This document shows, in pieces, positions 1 through 12,367 of a DNA stretch of 64,000 nt (positions are counted from its first letter, which is position 1; each line of letters begins with the position of its first letter). Source of the stretch: Blasia pusilla (Eukaryota > Marchantiophyta > Marchantiopsida > Blasiales); contig CM114272.1 of NCBI GenBank assembly GCA_050084515.1, forward strand, positions 36,828,001-36,892,000, given 5' to 3'. The notes beneath the pieces are model-generated. The model was given only the letters and a program-made list of their open reading frames with translations, did not search any database and was not told where the DNA came from. A program made the translations under genes and the position numbers.

Positions 1-209
1 CCACTCTGACCTCCTACCCCATGCTCCACATCCAAAAAATGAACATGTGTTGTTCTGGCCACCTTTGCACTCTCCGCTCGAACGACATCCTAGGAAGTCC
101 ATGGGTGTCTATCTCTCCTCGTCCAGCCCCGAGCCAATGCCTGTACAGACCCTGTAGGCAATGGTCCAACTCGTGGACGTGACGGCATGGATGACACTCG
201 CATCCATCT

Positions 210-1231
210 CTACTTAGCCATACCTAGGTTGACTATCCATGTGAGACAGTTCAGGTCCATCACGTGCCCCAACACCTGTCTTCGGGATGCCTCAATCATA
301 CCTGGCACTGCCGTAGTACACATAGCAAATCCCATGGCGAGCTTGCGATCATCAACTGTAGGCTCCTCTAATGCTCGGGTTACCTCATCCAGAATCATGC
401 CTGGCCCTCCATGGCCAAAGGCATGGGATGCTGGGAAGCTCACCCACATAGGTAAGGCTGCCCTCAACTCCCCCACCCTATTGGCCATCGCCAACGGTGG
501 CCTATCATCCCGCGTCACCACCTGAGATCATCGCCCTGAGCCCCAAATAGCATCCATTGTGAGATATGGTCCTCTCTGGACTCTATCGTATACTCGACTC
601 AATACCTCTGATAGTATCAGGTTTGTCCACCACAGTCGTGGATGATGGGCGCGTGATCCAACTCTCGATGCATCTAACAACACAGCAGGTCCCAACCGAG
701 ACCTCGCCTGATGCACATTCGTCATCACACGTGCACGAGTGTCTCCCAACAACGGCACGTTCTCCAAAATGTACGCCGGAGAATATGTCTGACTCTCTTG
801 CAAGTTTCCTACTACTCACAACATCTCCCAAAACATCCCTGACCTCGTATCTTGCAATCCAAACCCTCGGCCAGTTGATGAATGACCCTGATATGCCATC
901 CAGCAATCACCAAATGAATGGTGCCAACTCTATCGAGATCCTGCACCCCCACCGAAGAGATGTCAGTGGGTAGTGTATGCTGATATCCCCATACTGCAGA
1001 TACCGGCAACAACTTAGGATACTTCAGGACCAATCTCGCTACGTGATGTAATAATACTTGCCGTGCGGTCTCATCTCTCTCCACATAAAGGTACTGATGC
1101 ACCCGTATGCCCGCTTGCAATACTACAGTCAATCCGTTCCTAATCCCTTCGAAGAGATCTAACACCCTAATACACTCCTCTGGACGCTGCCACACAATGG
1201 GTGTGGTATCCAGTGGGGTCAACGTCTCCAC
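210..1231 (-). pseudogene. C5-cytosine DNA methyltransferase (DNMT3-like) domain, copy A
   Basis: The motifs appear in the order of C5 methyltransferases. Motif I is VLDLFEGIRNGL at about 1130-1165. It is followed by an acidic ribose-binding position in YLYVERDE, then the strand LVIAGW before motif IV (about 890-910), ENV of motif VI at 756-764, a PRLWWTN stretch like the DNMT3 region that precedes the target-recognition part, and a C-terminal block with RRQVLGHVMDLN (within 521-210), like motifs IX/X. The spacing resembles the DNMT3 catalytic domain. This copy is dead: the Pro-Cys of motif IV reads His-Ile (AGWHI) and the frame shifts at least twice. The same region in copies D and E keeps Pro-Cys. 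In the family this enzyme moves a methyl group from S-adenosylmethionine to cytosine C5; activity in the element is inferred. Confidence 0.8.
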
Positions 1232-1604
1232 TCCAAGAGCCCGATTGCCACTTGACTCTCGCTACTTCGGGATAAAGGCATGACTCCACACGTGCTTACG
1301 AGGTCGTCGGCACTCCTCTGTAGCTCTCGAGTCGTACCCACAATGGTGAAGAGGTCTTGCCAACATAGGATGAGACACCTGCCATGGCCTGTCTCTCCCT
1401 AGGACTATCCGCTATTGGGACATCCTCTACATGTGCGTTCCCCTCCAACAACTCTCCTGGCCCGCTAACACTACCTGTGAAAGTTGCCAACGTGGTCATA
1501 GACTTGTCTCGTGATCAACCTCCTTGTCCTGCAAACTACACGGGTAATTGACTTATATACCCATCACCTGACCGCCACCTTGGCCGATAAGAAAAGGTCT
1601 CCTC

Positions 1605-2504
1605 CTAGAAGTCAAGGATGAATCCTAGGGGATATAGCACTATACTCCCCACCAACAAATTGTATGACTCAGTTGGTGTCGTAATCGCACGTGTGCGCAC
1701 CATAGCACTATCCGTTGCATGCTTTGGTTGGACTCTGATAATTATCTCTTGTCGAGTCATATATTGCGTGGGTGACATACCCCCAATCGAGGTCTGTATA
1801 TGGAAGGGACAAGTCTCAATGTCGGCCTTCCGTAACCCCAACACTAAACACGCCACCTTCCCTAACATCAAGGGTTGCGCTCCCAAATCAAGTAGGATGC
1901 GCTCCGGGTGGTATTTTGTCCCCGTCGGACTAACCAAACAAAATAATCCAACTCGGTTATCCAGTAATACTACTCTAGGTGTCACCACTGCTCGCTCTAT
2001 GGCCGGTCGAGATGTCATATCCACCAACTTTGCCGCCGCCGCATGCCATGACTCCGTGGGGGACGTCCTGAGCACATGCTCTGAGGGCAAGTCCACCACC
2101 TCCTCAACTATCTCTGAACAAGAAGCATTCACCTCTCCGCGCTCACACAACGTAGCAGCCAGTCGGAAGACTTCAACTAGTCCAACTCCCAAAGTCGCCA
2201 ACTCTATGGCGGAAAATAGTAGAGTCTGACTCACTCTGGTGGCCACCTCCAACACTATGGTCGACAGTGACTCCACTCGAGCCAGCATAGGAATTGTCAC
2301 TCCAACTCCTTGTGACGTCGACGTATTTGCCTGAGCTGTAGGCACTGCAGGTCGTCGAGGCACCATCGATGGTATGTGTAGTGCCTCTGACGATGTGAAT
2401 GATTGTGGAACCTTGGCTTGGCATCCATCGGTCCCCTCTCGTGGGTCAATCTCAACTCCACCTCTCGATGGCTCGATGCCTGTGGCAGCACCTTGAGTCA
2501 CCAC
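1605..2504 (-). pseudogene. Retropepsin (aspartic protease) region, copy A
   Basis: This 299-codon open frame corresponds to the protease segment of the gypsy polyprotein. The N-terminal two thirds carries the conserved linker seen in copies D and E (FRLAATLCERG; a VMDLP-like block). The catalytic region reads ILLDLGAQPLMLG, where copy D has LLDSGAQPLMLG. The canonical DSG triad is therefore DLG here, which should reduce or abolish activity. The protease would process the Gag-Pol polyprotein. The open frame has survived but its upstream gag is missing. Identification rests on the D-x-G-A motif followed by hydrophobic residues and on synteny with the other copies. Confidence 0.65.
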
Positions 2505-2558
2505 TACAGCCGCCTCAACCTGAGTTGAGCTGCACTTGGCAAGAGTGCTAGATGCACC

Positions 2559-2914
2559 TTGGGGTCCATGTTGGCCAAATTTAGGGGGGGAGGGGGGCTC
2601 GCGGACCCTAGAGCCCGCATGCGGGCTCTATCGCTGGCCACAAAACCCGCCGGGGGATGTACGCGGGTCCTATAGCTCGCATGCGGGCTAGGCCCAAAGC
2701 AACAAATTAGAGGGCGCGACGCAACCCACTTTGTCCACGACGCAGGTCCAACAAAAAATTGGGGGTCGGGCATGATGCGCACAGGCTGGGAAAGGACAGA
2801 TTGCTCGGTGTGTAGGGGCCTTAGTGCGGGCCGTGGGCAATGCGGGTTCATGGAGCCCACACCCGAGCCCACACGGAATGTCTACGGACATGGAATTTGT
2901 CCGAGTGCAACCTT
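2559..2914. mobile_element. Small TIR element (hAT-like MITE family), copy 1
   Basis: The right end reads AATTTGTCCGAGTGCAACC then TTG, ending at 2914. This is the terminal signature shared by the elements at 7649-7979, 29665-30130 and, inverted, 51486. The left end is poorly conserved (TTGGGGTCCATGTTGGCCAA near 2559), so the boundary and the target duplication are uncertain. The body is GC-rich with repeated GCCCGCA and GGGCT words, as in the 15.4, 29.7 and 51.5 kb copies. No coding capacity was recognised. It lies exactly where gypsy copy A loses its gag. Confidence 0.45.
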
Positions 2915-3589
2915 GCTTGTAGGTACATTTGCTGGTCTATTCTTAGGCAATTCTTTAGTGATGTTCAAAACCCTGGAATCCAATTCATCCAAATTCTATA
3001 TTAACTTCATTGTTGATTTTCAGCAAGTAAAAAGGGAGCCAAGCATCCAAATCACAAGGAAGCTAGCCCATCATCAATTCATATATTTCTCCTTGCCCCC
3101 CTCTGCTTACTCTCCTTGCTCACTTTTGTACTCAAAGAAAAAAGCTTTTGCCTCCAAACCACCTTTAAATCCTACATCCATTCATCTCCATTCCATTGTA
3201 AGCCAATATTGAGGAATCTCTTCCCATGGAAAAAGAGGGCAAGGCCCAAGCAGCAAGTAAGAAATAGAGGCATAACTTTTGCAAGAAAGCTACATACAAT
3301 TTAGGTAATCAATACCAGTAAATGCAAGTTTTGCATTTAGTGGTAATGATAAGTAGTGTAGTAAGGGAAAACTTTAAAATATTTCTTGATTAGGGCCAAG
3401 TATTCGAGTTGTATGTTTAGGCTCTTACTGCTTGACAATTTGCTAACCATCAAGGTAATCTGGGATTAGGGTTTAGATTATGAACTACCACTTTGAAATG
3501 TACCTTCATGTAAGGATCCACCTTCATTACGTCTTCCCTCTATGGGCAAACCTATGGATACCATTACAAGTTCAGATATTGTAAGAATA
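2915..3589. other. No recognisable feature
   Basis: AT-rich sequence with short open frames that resemble no family known to me. It separates the TIR element from the CACTA transposase relic. Confidence 0.5.
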
Positions 3590-5560
3590 ATTCACCTCAC
3601 CAAGGACACATCTAGGACTTGTAATTCCATGTATGCAAAAGCTTGAAAGGTTGAAGGATCCACACTATCATTTGTTGACAAATTTGTGCTTTCCCCCATA
3701 ACTCTCTGAGATCTTGCAGCTTTTTGCATAACTATTTTCCAACCCAATTTCTCTTCAACTTCACCAAAGAAAACTTGTTCTACTTGGCTTGGAAATACAA
3801 AGGGATCACAATTTATCGAAAGGAGCTTCTTGAAGTTAGCCAACAAGAATCCATTCTCATCTCTAATCATTGTTGGATCAGAAGGGCCCCAAATAGATTG
3901 AACCCATTTTCCCCTCATTAACACCATTGGCTGATCTTTCACACCATACAATGCCATGATATTAGTAACTATCCCAACATAACTCTCTTCTTTCACTTGT
4001 GAATGGCTATGATTCTTTGATAAGAATATAGCTTCTGTCCTAGTCCCAAGTAGTAAATAAATTACTTTAAGTACCATCGTCAACCCTATAATGATTCCCA
4101 CATGCTTTCATTTTTTTGTAAGAGAGGTAATTCCGTAATGGAGGAGCTGCTAGCTTTTGTGCCATATCATCTACCTCCTTCCCCTCAACAAGCCATTTCC
4201 TGATCTTGGGTCGTATCCAATCAATCAAAGAAAGATCCCTCTCCCGCCCCTTGGACATTGTATCTTCTACATGTCACAAAATCAAAAAGATTTGGTCAAC
4301 TTACCAACCAATAGATAGCACTTACATATAATAAGGAGAATTGACTTCATTACTATCATGATTGATCATAAAATTAACATACTTACTCCATCCAAGATAT
4401 GAAGCATTCATTGTTTTCCAAAACGTATTTTTGTGCCACTTCCACTAGTTCAGCTCACAATTCTTGCTTAACAGCAACTCCTTCCATCACCTCACCAATC
4501 ACACCCCACTCTTCACATGTATTCCACACTCTTTTTTGTACAATCTTGCAATTCTGAATGTAATGTGTCATGAAGTCCAATGCCTCATCTAGAATATAAC
4601 CTTCAGCCATACAAGCTTCAGGCCTAGTTCTAGACCTGACGTAACCTTTCAAGACGCCTAGATACCTCTGGATTGGATACATCCATTGACAACCAATAGG
4701 CCCACATATATCAAGCCTTTCCACCAAGTGAACCATGAGATGAACCATGACATCAAAGAACAAAGGAGGAAAGTAAATCTCCATCAAGCATAATGGCATT
4801 GATACATCCTATTTCAAAGACTCTATCTTAGAAGGATCCCACGTTTTCACAAAGTTGTCAAAGATCCAAGACATGCGCATGATGGTCATTCTTACATGAG
4901 CCTCTATGAGACCCCTTAAACAAAATGGCAAAATTTTTTGCATGAAAACATGTAAGTCGTGGGACTTTAAGCTACCAAGCTTATTTCAAAGAAGGTGCTT
5001 TTGTAAAGCACTAGCATAACCACTAAGCACTTTCAGTGCACTACCTCTACAGTAAAAAAATCTTCATCTCATCAACACTAAGCACTTAATGTGCTCTAGG
5101 TTTTAACTTGATTGTGGGTCTATGAGGATGGGGTTGAAGCCATAAGTCAAGATGGATTCCTCTAACCTCCAAGTCTTACCTAACTTGGACAGAATCCTTC
5201 TTTGGAAAACCAAATATGCTTTTGATAGTATTTACTGCAATGTTCTTCTCACAATGCAACAAATCCCAAGTATGTCGAATGAACAAATCCTCAAAAAGTA
5301 ATAAATATTCTCATCAAGAGACTTTAATACCAAGTGATATTCCAAGAGCATTTCAATTATGAATTAAGCAAGGCATAAATGCTTACCTTCCAATAAGGCA
5401 AGTCAAAAAGTACACTCCCTCTTTGGAGTCTCGACACCATAGATCTTGTAGGGATCTATGATGTGAGATCCACCTCTTCTTTTTCTTTGGGCAGCATCAT
5501 ACTACATCTTTAGATCGATTTTGGTTTCCTTGAAGTCGTGCTTTAAGATAAACTTAGGAC
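3590..5560 (-). pseudogene. CACTA (En/Spm) TNP2-type transposase relic
   Basis: On the minus strand several frames carry the landmarks of plant CACTA transposases in order. First come a block near 5440-5410 (DPYKIYGVETPKRE-like) and a TWDLLHCEKN-like stretch near 5230-5265. The DUF4218-like region follows: LKSHDLHVFMQ near 4960, then PPLFFDVMVHL, WMYPIQRYLG and RPEACMAEGY (4799-4455). Last is a DUF4216-like region: GNHYRVDDGT near 4080, SYVGIVTNI, VLMRGKWVQ, and DPFVFPSQVEQVFFG ending near 3600. TNP2 proteins bind and cut CACTA termini. Stops and frameshifts break the gene into at least four frames and the N-terminal region is not recognisable. I could not find its CACTA termini. It could once have supplied transposase for the non-autonomous element at 8907-12364, but no link is shown. 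Confidence 0.75.
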
Positions 5561-7370
5561 TTAATATTATTTAATCTGAATTAAAATCTTCCCCACAAAA
5601 ACAGGTCCACTCATCTTCTTTTGGAAGAAATTGAGTTTGTTATTCCACCAAGAATCAACGTAGGAAGATAAATAATCTTGATTTTTAATTCACAGTTCTT
5701 CTCAACATCTCGGGCGTGCGATGGCTTAAGATTGATCAGGTGAGTTTCAACTTCAATAATGGATCCAAACTTCCAAAGACGTTCTTTAGTCGGACATTCA
5801 AATTGTATCTTAGATGTACTTGCGTTAACTGTCTGATCAGAAAAATATTATCATTGTGAGTTGGAAAATTATTATCATTGTGAGTTAGAAAATTGTACAT
5901 CATGATATCCTCGCGAGTATGTGGATCACTAATAAGACCTTTTGCATGAACTTGTGGACAATATCCTATAGCAAAATGCTCCACTATATACATTCTACTC
6001 TTATTAGTGCTTTGGAGAGTTTTATAAATATTAAGGGTTCATCACCTTCAACTTCATTTCTTGAGTCTCCCTTGTTATTGTTGATTGGATGGAACTAGGC
6101 TTGTTTGCTCTTCCAATGAGAGTGGATGACCCTTCTTGGGAGAGTGACTTAGCTAAGATTTATTCTTCAAGAGTTTCGAGAGTCTAATATATGTGGAGAT
6201 TGTTATTTGGAGAGACTTATCATATTATGGGAATTTTTGTAACATTAGGGATAGTTGATGGTTTTGGCTTGTTACTTTTCCAATGAGAGTAGATTATCCC
6301 TCTTGGGAGAGCAACTCCGCCAAAACCCATTCTTGAGATGAATAGAGAATTTTCGCCAATTATGGATAGGGATGGAGCACAAGTCGTACCCATTTTTTTT
6401 CCTTAACCCATACCATGTGAAAGTTCTCTTCGTAGATAGGCATTGGTTTACTTGTTATCTAGTCCACCACTTTGGGGAGGCATTGATGAACCAGGCCACG
6501 CAATCACCAACCCTCATTATACTTTCTATTGTCTTATACAGAAGAACTTAGGATTGTACTTTGTGTGTCCTTGTTTAGCGATCTATGAATGTAAATAAGC
6601 ATACTTTAGTAGGATTCAATACTAGTTGTATTATTTTTCTTATGTACAAGCGTAAACTAGTTTACAAAGACTTCATAGTTAGGAATTTTGGAATTAGATA
6701 TTATGAAGGAGTGCTCACCTTGGCACTACCATTCGTGATTCTTGTCATGAGAGAATGGAGAGAAGAATTTATGGGAGAATTCACTTTGCATCAACGTCTG
6801 CCGAAACTAGAAGGTCCGCCCTTACTCGAAGAAAAACTCTTGACATGGCAATATATGATAGCCAAAGCATGGAATTAAATGAGATGGTGCGATATGCCAT
6901 GGTCGATCATCTTTATGTATGGAAAGTGAAGAATAAGGTTGCCTTCATCTCATACTCGACCATTCACCAAAATTCAAATGCAGAATGAAAGTTATGCGTG
7001 TAGCATTTGCAAAAATGGAACTTAAGTACTAATATTCTCTAAAGCCTTCGTCTTCTAGTCGTGGTGCCAAGGCTCCGGCCTTGATCTTCCTAAGGAGGAA
7101 TATTCTATAGTTAATTATCATGACTAAAGTGTTGATATGGATGAAGTCCTTGTGACCGCGAGAAAGAAATTATATTATAGACTCTAAATTATTCTATGGT
7201 CCATATGCAATGGTAGCGGCAGAAGGTGGAATGCATTGAGATGTCTCAAACACCTCTAACTATCGATGGATTAGAGAAAGGACAGACTCTGCCAAGGTTT
7301 GTCTCTTGGGCGAAGGGATTATAGAATGGAAATAAAAATTATTTAACTAGGGAATACGTACAATCTATAT
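5561..7370. other. Intergenic; diverged local duplication, no recognised gene
   Basis: A block of about 100 bp occurs twice about 175 bp apart: CCAATGAGAGTGGATGACCC near 6110 and CCAATGAGAGTAGATTATCC near 6280, each followed by CTTGGGAGAG. A 97-codon plus-strand open frame at 6585-6878 and an overlapping 77-codon frame show no domain that I recognise. They are more likely decayed transposon sequence than a gene. Confidence 0.4.
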
Positions 7371-7371
7371 G

Positions 7372-8830
7372 TTGGAAGGAAACATGTTTGGTGGGTCTTT
7401 GTCTTCAATATGGTTGCAAGAAGTAGGAACAAGTAATCAAAACTTAAGTCCCAAATCTTCCTCTTCTCCTAAGAAACAGAGGAAAAAACAAATCAGTTCA
7501 ACATCAACTAGAACATGTCCGCCGAAGGACTTGTTCTAGCTACGGATGAGCTCCATGTGTCAAAATCAGATCTTAAGAGCCAATTGAACAACATTGAAAA
7601 CTCAAGTTCCAATTAAACTCTGACCCACCACCTATCCTCCTTATATTTCATGGTTTCATAAAAACGGACAAGTTCGTCCTTATAATGGACTTAGACGGAC
7701 AAGTTTGGACATGTGCACGGATATGGATTGCAAAAGATGGGGCCCACACTTATAGTTCATGGTGGAAGGGAGGGCAAGGGTAGGCGGAGCAATAAGGGGG
7801 GAGGGAGTGGAGGTGGAAGGAGGAAGACATGAGAAAATACGGATCACAAAGGCAAGATGGGGGAGATGAGAAAGAAGGGGAAGATGGGGCCCACATGGAT
7901 AAGTCCTTCTATAGAACAGACAAAAGTGCACAGACATGGACATGTCTAAGGACACAAACTTTGTCCATATGAAACCTTGTTGTATTTGGAAGGTCCTCTT
8001 GGCGGTAGCCCTATAATTTCCCGTAGAAACACCTGTTCTGGCTATGGCACAGCTCCTACCGTTGGAATCGGATTTTGGGAGCCAATTAAAAAGAAATCGG
8101 AACTCTAGTTTCAAATGAAATCTAAACAACCGCCTATCCTCCTTGTATTTGGATGGTCTTCTTGGCCGTGCCCTATAATCTCCCAAAAAAGGATTTTTTC
8201 CGGCTACAACATAACTCCTATCGTTGGAATCGGATTTTGGGAGCTAGTTGAAAAGCATTTGCAACTCTATTTCCAAATGAACTTTGACCCACCAGCTATC
8301 CTCCTTATATTTGAAGGGTCCTCTTCGAGGTAGTCCTCCAATTTTCCGCAGAAGGCCTTATGCTAGCTACGGCACAACTCCTACCGTTCGAATCGGATTT
8401 TAGGAGTAAGTTCAAAAGTATCCGAAACTCTAGTTCCAAATGAGCCGACACACCGCCTATCCTCTAAGATATTGGAAGGTCCCCTTAGCGATAGCCCTAC
8501 ATTAACCCCGCGGAAGGAGTTGTTCTGCCAATGGAGTTGCTTCATCCGTTTGAATCGGATCTTATGAGCCAATTGAAGAGCAATTGGGAACTCTAGTTCC
8601 AAATGAACTCTGACCCACCGGCTATCGTCCTTGTAGAGAATAAGTACAATCAGTATGTTGGGAGGCCACATGTTTGGTGGGTCTCCATTTTCAATATGGT
8701 TGCATAAGGTAAGAATCAATTGAAAAACATTCGAAACTCTAGTTCCAAATGAACTGTGACCCGGCGCCTATCCTAGCGGAACGATTTGTTTCGGCAACAG
8801 AATAGCTCATACTTGGAATCGGATCTTAGG
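7372..8830. repeat. Degenerate tandem repeat, unit about 165 bp
   Basis: About six diverged units follow one another. Each contains CTCCTACCGTTGGAATCGGA (or a close variant), then GGGAGCCAATTGAA, then AACTCTAGTTCCAAATGAA, then CTATCCTCCTTGTATTTGG. Unit anchors lie near 7550, 8050, 8215, 8375, 8550 and 8805. A second shared block, CATGTTTGGTGGGTCT, occurs near 7385 and 8675. The array is interrupted by a 331-bp TIR element at 7649-7979, with the repeat resuming on the other side. No coding function is seen. Confidence 0.75.
7649..7979. mobile_element. Small TIR element (hAT-like MITE), copy 2, inside the tandem repeat
   Basis: The ends are imperfect inverted repeats: CATGGTTTCATAAAAACGGA on the left, and on the right the complement of CAAGGTTTCATATGGACAAA. 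The flanks TTATATTT (7641-7648) and TTGTATTT (7980-7987) match at 7 of 8 bases. The surrounding tandem-repeat unit reads CTCCTTGTATTTGG, which gives the empty site. An 8-bp duplication is typical of the hAT superfamily. The element is too short to encode transposase and must have moved in trans. Its body (GGGGCCCACA words) differs from the other copies although the ends match. Confidence 0.75.
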
Positions 8831-9542
8831 CATTGTCAAAAGGATATATGTTTAAAAATCAAATGAAAGTTCTCCAATAATAGTGTAGATGAGTTTTCTC
8901 TATAGACACTAGAAGAATACTATGGTTTTTATGACTCTACTATGAATGACTTATGCACGAAATGATTAAAAGTATGACTCAAATAGTAACACAAATAACT
9001 CACTCAACCATTTTAGTCACTTTTTACATATAACTATACAATAAAATTAATTCGGAGAAGATAAATATAAAAATGTTGATTGAAACTTTGCAATTTCATA
9101 TGAAAGAGAAAATTTTAAGCATTCATTTATACTTTGGGCATGGAGAATGAAATCCAATAATTATAAATTTTAGAATTTTTAAATGACTAAATCAGAACAC
9201 ATAGAAGCATTAAGTGATGCTATGGAAGATAGATCCCAAATATCTTGCCATTAATAAAATTTTGTAAGATCCTAACCAAAAACTATAAAAAAATAACAGC
9301 TTTAAAATTATAAAAATATTGAACGATGATTTTTAACTTTTTCAGATTTATTTTAGACACTTACCTTGTTATATTGATTAAAGCTGGAGTGTTTGCAATG
9401 TGGATGTGGTGCCTCAATTATTAAAAAAGGAGTATCCACCTTAAGAGCGTTAAGGGCTTTGATGCGAGAAGGTGGAAGGAAATATAAATAGGATTGCAAG
9501 GTGCGGGAGATACAAGTAAACAAAACTCGTGTGGGAGATCGT

Positions 9543-9697
<155 letters not shown>

Positions 9698-11639
9698 TTA
9701 TTCTCCACTAGACGTCAATTTTTAGAGTCACAACATTTGGGCCGACCACAACCAATCAAGTCTTACGAAGTGGAATGTCCTAGATGATGAGAATCCCAAA
9801 TTTAGAATTGAGTAATCTGAACCTGGTTCTTGCGAGCTATGAAATTTGTGACACTTAGGTCGAGTTCAGGAAGAAGAAAGGGAACGTTGTTATAATGTCA
9901 TTGTAGTGGGTGCGAAGGAAAAAATAATGTCTTGCCTTAAAGAAATCATCCTTGGACAACATTGTTAACGCAGCTTATCCCTTTTTGGGAGAGTTATCCC
10001 CTCTCAAACTCCAAGCCGCTCAAACTACATCTAAACAGAGCCTATGCACGAAGACGTTCAGTGGTCTTGGGGGTGGAGATGTTGTACGTCTATTTATGGA
10101 TCTACCTTCATTTATGAAAGTGTGGCAAGGTTGCATCCTTTCCCCACTTGCAAAGCCATTCTTTGTCATTGCACTAATTGTCTTTTGCCTCAACAGGAAC
10201 ATTGTCCTTGGATGAGCTCCAGAGCTCTTGCAGAAAGTTTATTAGGGTCATTATCACCACTAAAGTAGAAGTTCTCGAGGAATGTGAAATTTTTTGATGG
10301 CCTAAGTCCCTACTGGTATCTCTCCTACCTCTGCCAACATGAGATCATGAGGTGTCGTGTACCTAATTCATGAACAGCTTTTGTGGAACAGAGAGTCCTT
10401 GGGATCACTAATTGGAGCCGGGTCCCAAGACTTTGAAAGCATAGAGTGGTTGGAATGACCATGGCTTTGAAGCGTTGGGAGTTTTTTGGTGTGTGCCACA
10501 TTTCCTTTCTCTTGTAATTTAATTCCAGAAGGTGAAGACTTCTCAAACTCGCATTAGCTCCGATGTCAATGTCACTGATCGTCCAATGGCTATTAGGTTT
10601 GAGCCTTACCCCTAGTTGAATTTATCCTCAGGTTTGGATCATGTTTGTTGCCTATTACCTACATCATCCTCTACATGTAGCTATAGAGAGATGTAGGATC
10701 TTACTAGCAACTTATGCACATTTTCTTGCTTAGCAATAATTGTTGCGGGCTAGTCAAATGCCAAGTGTGTGCAGATTTTTGTTCTGCCCTTATGGATTGA
10801 TTGATTTTATTGTGAAAAACCCACACTTATTGGTGAACTATGGCTGTGAGAAGAATGTGCAAGTTTAACAAATATGTTTGTCCACCAAATAACGGGAATG
10901 GGAAGACTTCTCTACAAACAGACTTTACTCATTCCGTAATGCTTATAGTAGCCCTGTGACCATAGACCCTCTGGCTTGGTTGGATGGAGCCTGAGATTGG
11001 GATGGATGTGGAAGAGAGTGGAAGACAAGCAATTCCTACATATCACACTTGTCTTTTGGCTTTCAGGTATGAATTTAACACGCATCGAGAGGATATATTG
11101 AATTCCTAGAACCCAAGATTAATCTTTTGAAGATGGATCTTTCGGTCCTCTTGCTGGACTCCAATCTTATCAGAGAGAGACAAGGAGAAAGGGAAAATTG
11201 TAGGCATTTCAATTTGAGACCAGCGGGTGTGAGAGAGTAGTACTTGTGGAGGAGAGCAAGCGCACATAGGTCCTGGATTATTTCGAGTGGACCTCAAGGA
11301 TACTTCTCAATCGGATTATCAACTATGGGAGTTGAATACAATGGACGAACCTGCTCAACTCACACTTGGAGATGCAGTTGGAACTTCAATCATTTGGGCG
11401 GAGTTGAATATGAAGAAGCTAGTTCATCAGGATATCTGGATTTTTTGATTTTCATTGATTTTTAAACGTTCACAATGATTCCATTAGGTCATTTGTTTGT
11501 AGTTTGCCTTCCTTATGCTATTATTCCTTCTTGCAGCTTGAGAATGGTTTGATTGTGATGTATCTGTAGTTTTCAGTATTCATTGTAATTGGCATGTACT
11601 CTAGAATTACTTGCTCGATACAACACAATTCATAGAGTT

Positions 11640-12340
11640 GTGTGAATGACTAATACAATATGTCAAATAACTCAGATGGCCAAAATATTATTAAGTGGTC
11701 ATAAAAATAACTAATCTAGTCATGATAATAACTCATACAGTCAATACAATGACTCAAAAGGTTAGGAAATATGACTCGTACAATCATGAATGACTGGAGA
11801 TAAATTACTCAAACCATCAATATAATGTCTCAGTTAGTCATAAAATACGACTATACCACATATATGATGACTAAAATAGTCGTAAATACGAACCCATCTA
11901 GTCATATTTAATGACTCATGTAGTCATAGGAAATTAAGCGGTTGGTACGTATGACTCAGTCAGTACGTATAACTTAGTCATTTCAACCATGTGTCACTCT
12001 CTCATTTGTTCATATCATTACACATGTCATCATGTGATTGAGCCTAAAAAATCCAGCTTTCCCAAGTATGAGACATGGCAATACAACATTTGATGCTCAC
12101 TTTGCCACGTCATTTCTTCTTGCCATGTCATACGCCAACTTGGCACTCTGACATGTCACTCACACGTGACATCCTAATCATATATCAATGATTGAGTAGC
12201 TAATGACTTCTGTCATTTACCAATCTCGTAGTGAGAGTCATATCATGTATATAACTTGGTTTATATGACTTTAATGGTCATGTATCATCATGAGTCATTC
12301 ATCGTGAACAATGACTCAACTTAGTCATTTATTGGGGTCA
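11640..12340. repeat. CACTA subterminal repeats with TGACTCA-like words
   Basis: Dense, irregularly spaced copies of ATGACTCA, AGTCAT and AACTCA occur in both orientations. Examples are ATGACTCAAAAGG near 11750, ATGACTCGTACAATCATGA near 11770 and ATGACTCATGTAGTCAT near 11910. A smaller set sits at the opposite end (8935-9010). In CACTA elements such subterminal arrays bind the transposase partner protein. TGACTCA is also a bZIP (GCN4-like) core; host regulation through it would be inference. Confidence 0.65.
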
Positions 12341-12367
12341 TATAATACGCAATTTGTTCTAGTGAGA

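Larger units (their letters stand above)
1..2558 (-). mobile_element. Ty3/gypsy retrotransposon with DNA methyltransferase, copy A (partial)
   Basis: Reading on the minus strand, a retropepsin-like region (2504-1605) is followed by a C5-methyltransferase region (about 1231-210) and then by the linker that leads to reverse transcriptase in copy D. Positions about 50-130 match the copy D linker near 38260-38300. The element therefore continues past the left edge of the window. No gag is present: the copy stops near 2540-2560, where a small TIR element begins. Frameshifts and stops break all reading frames. Many positions that are CG in copy D are TG or CA here, as expected for an old methylated copy. 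Confidence 0.8.

Noticed and set aside
10044-10268. Possible LINE reverse-transcriptase fragment (QGCILSPL) inside the CACTA element
   Set aside because: A single short phrase; no FADD box or other RT block nearby.
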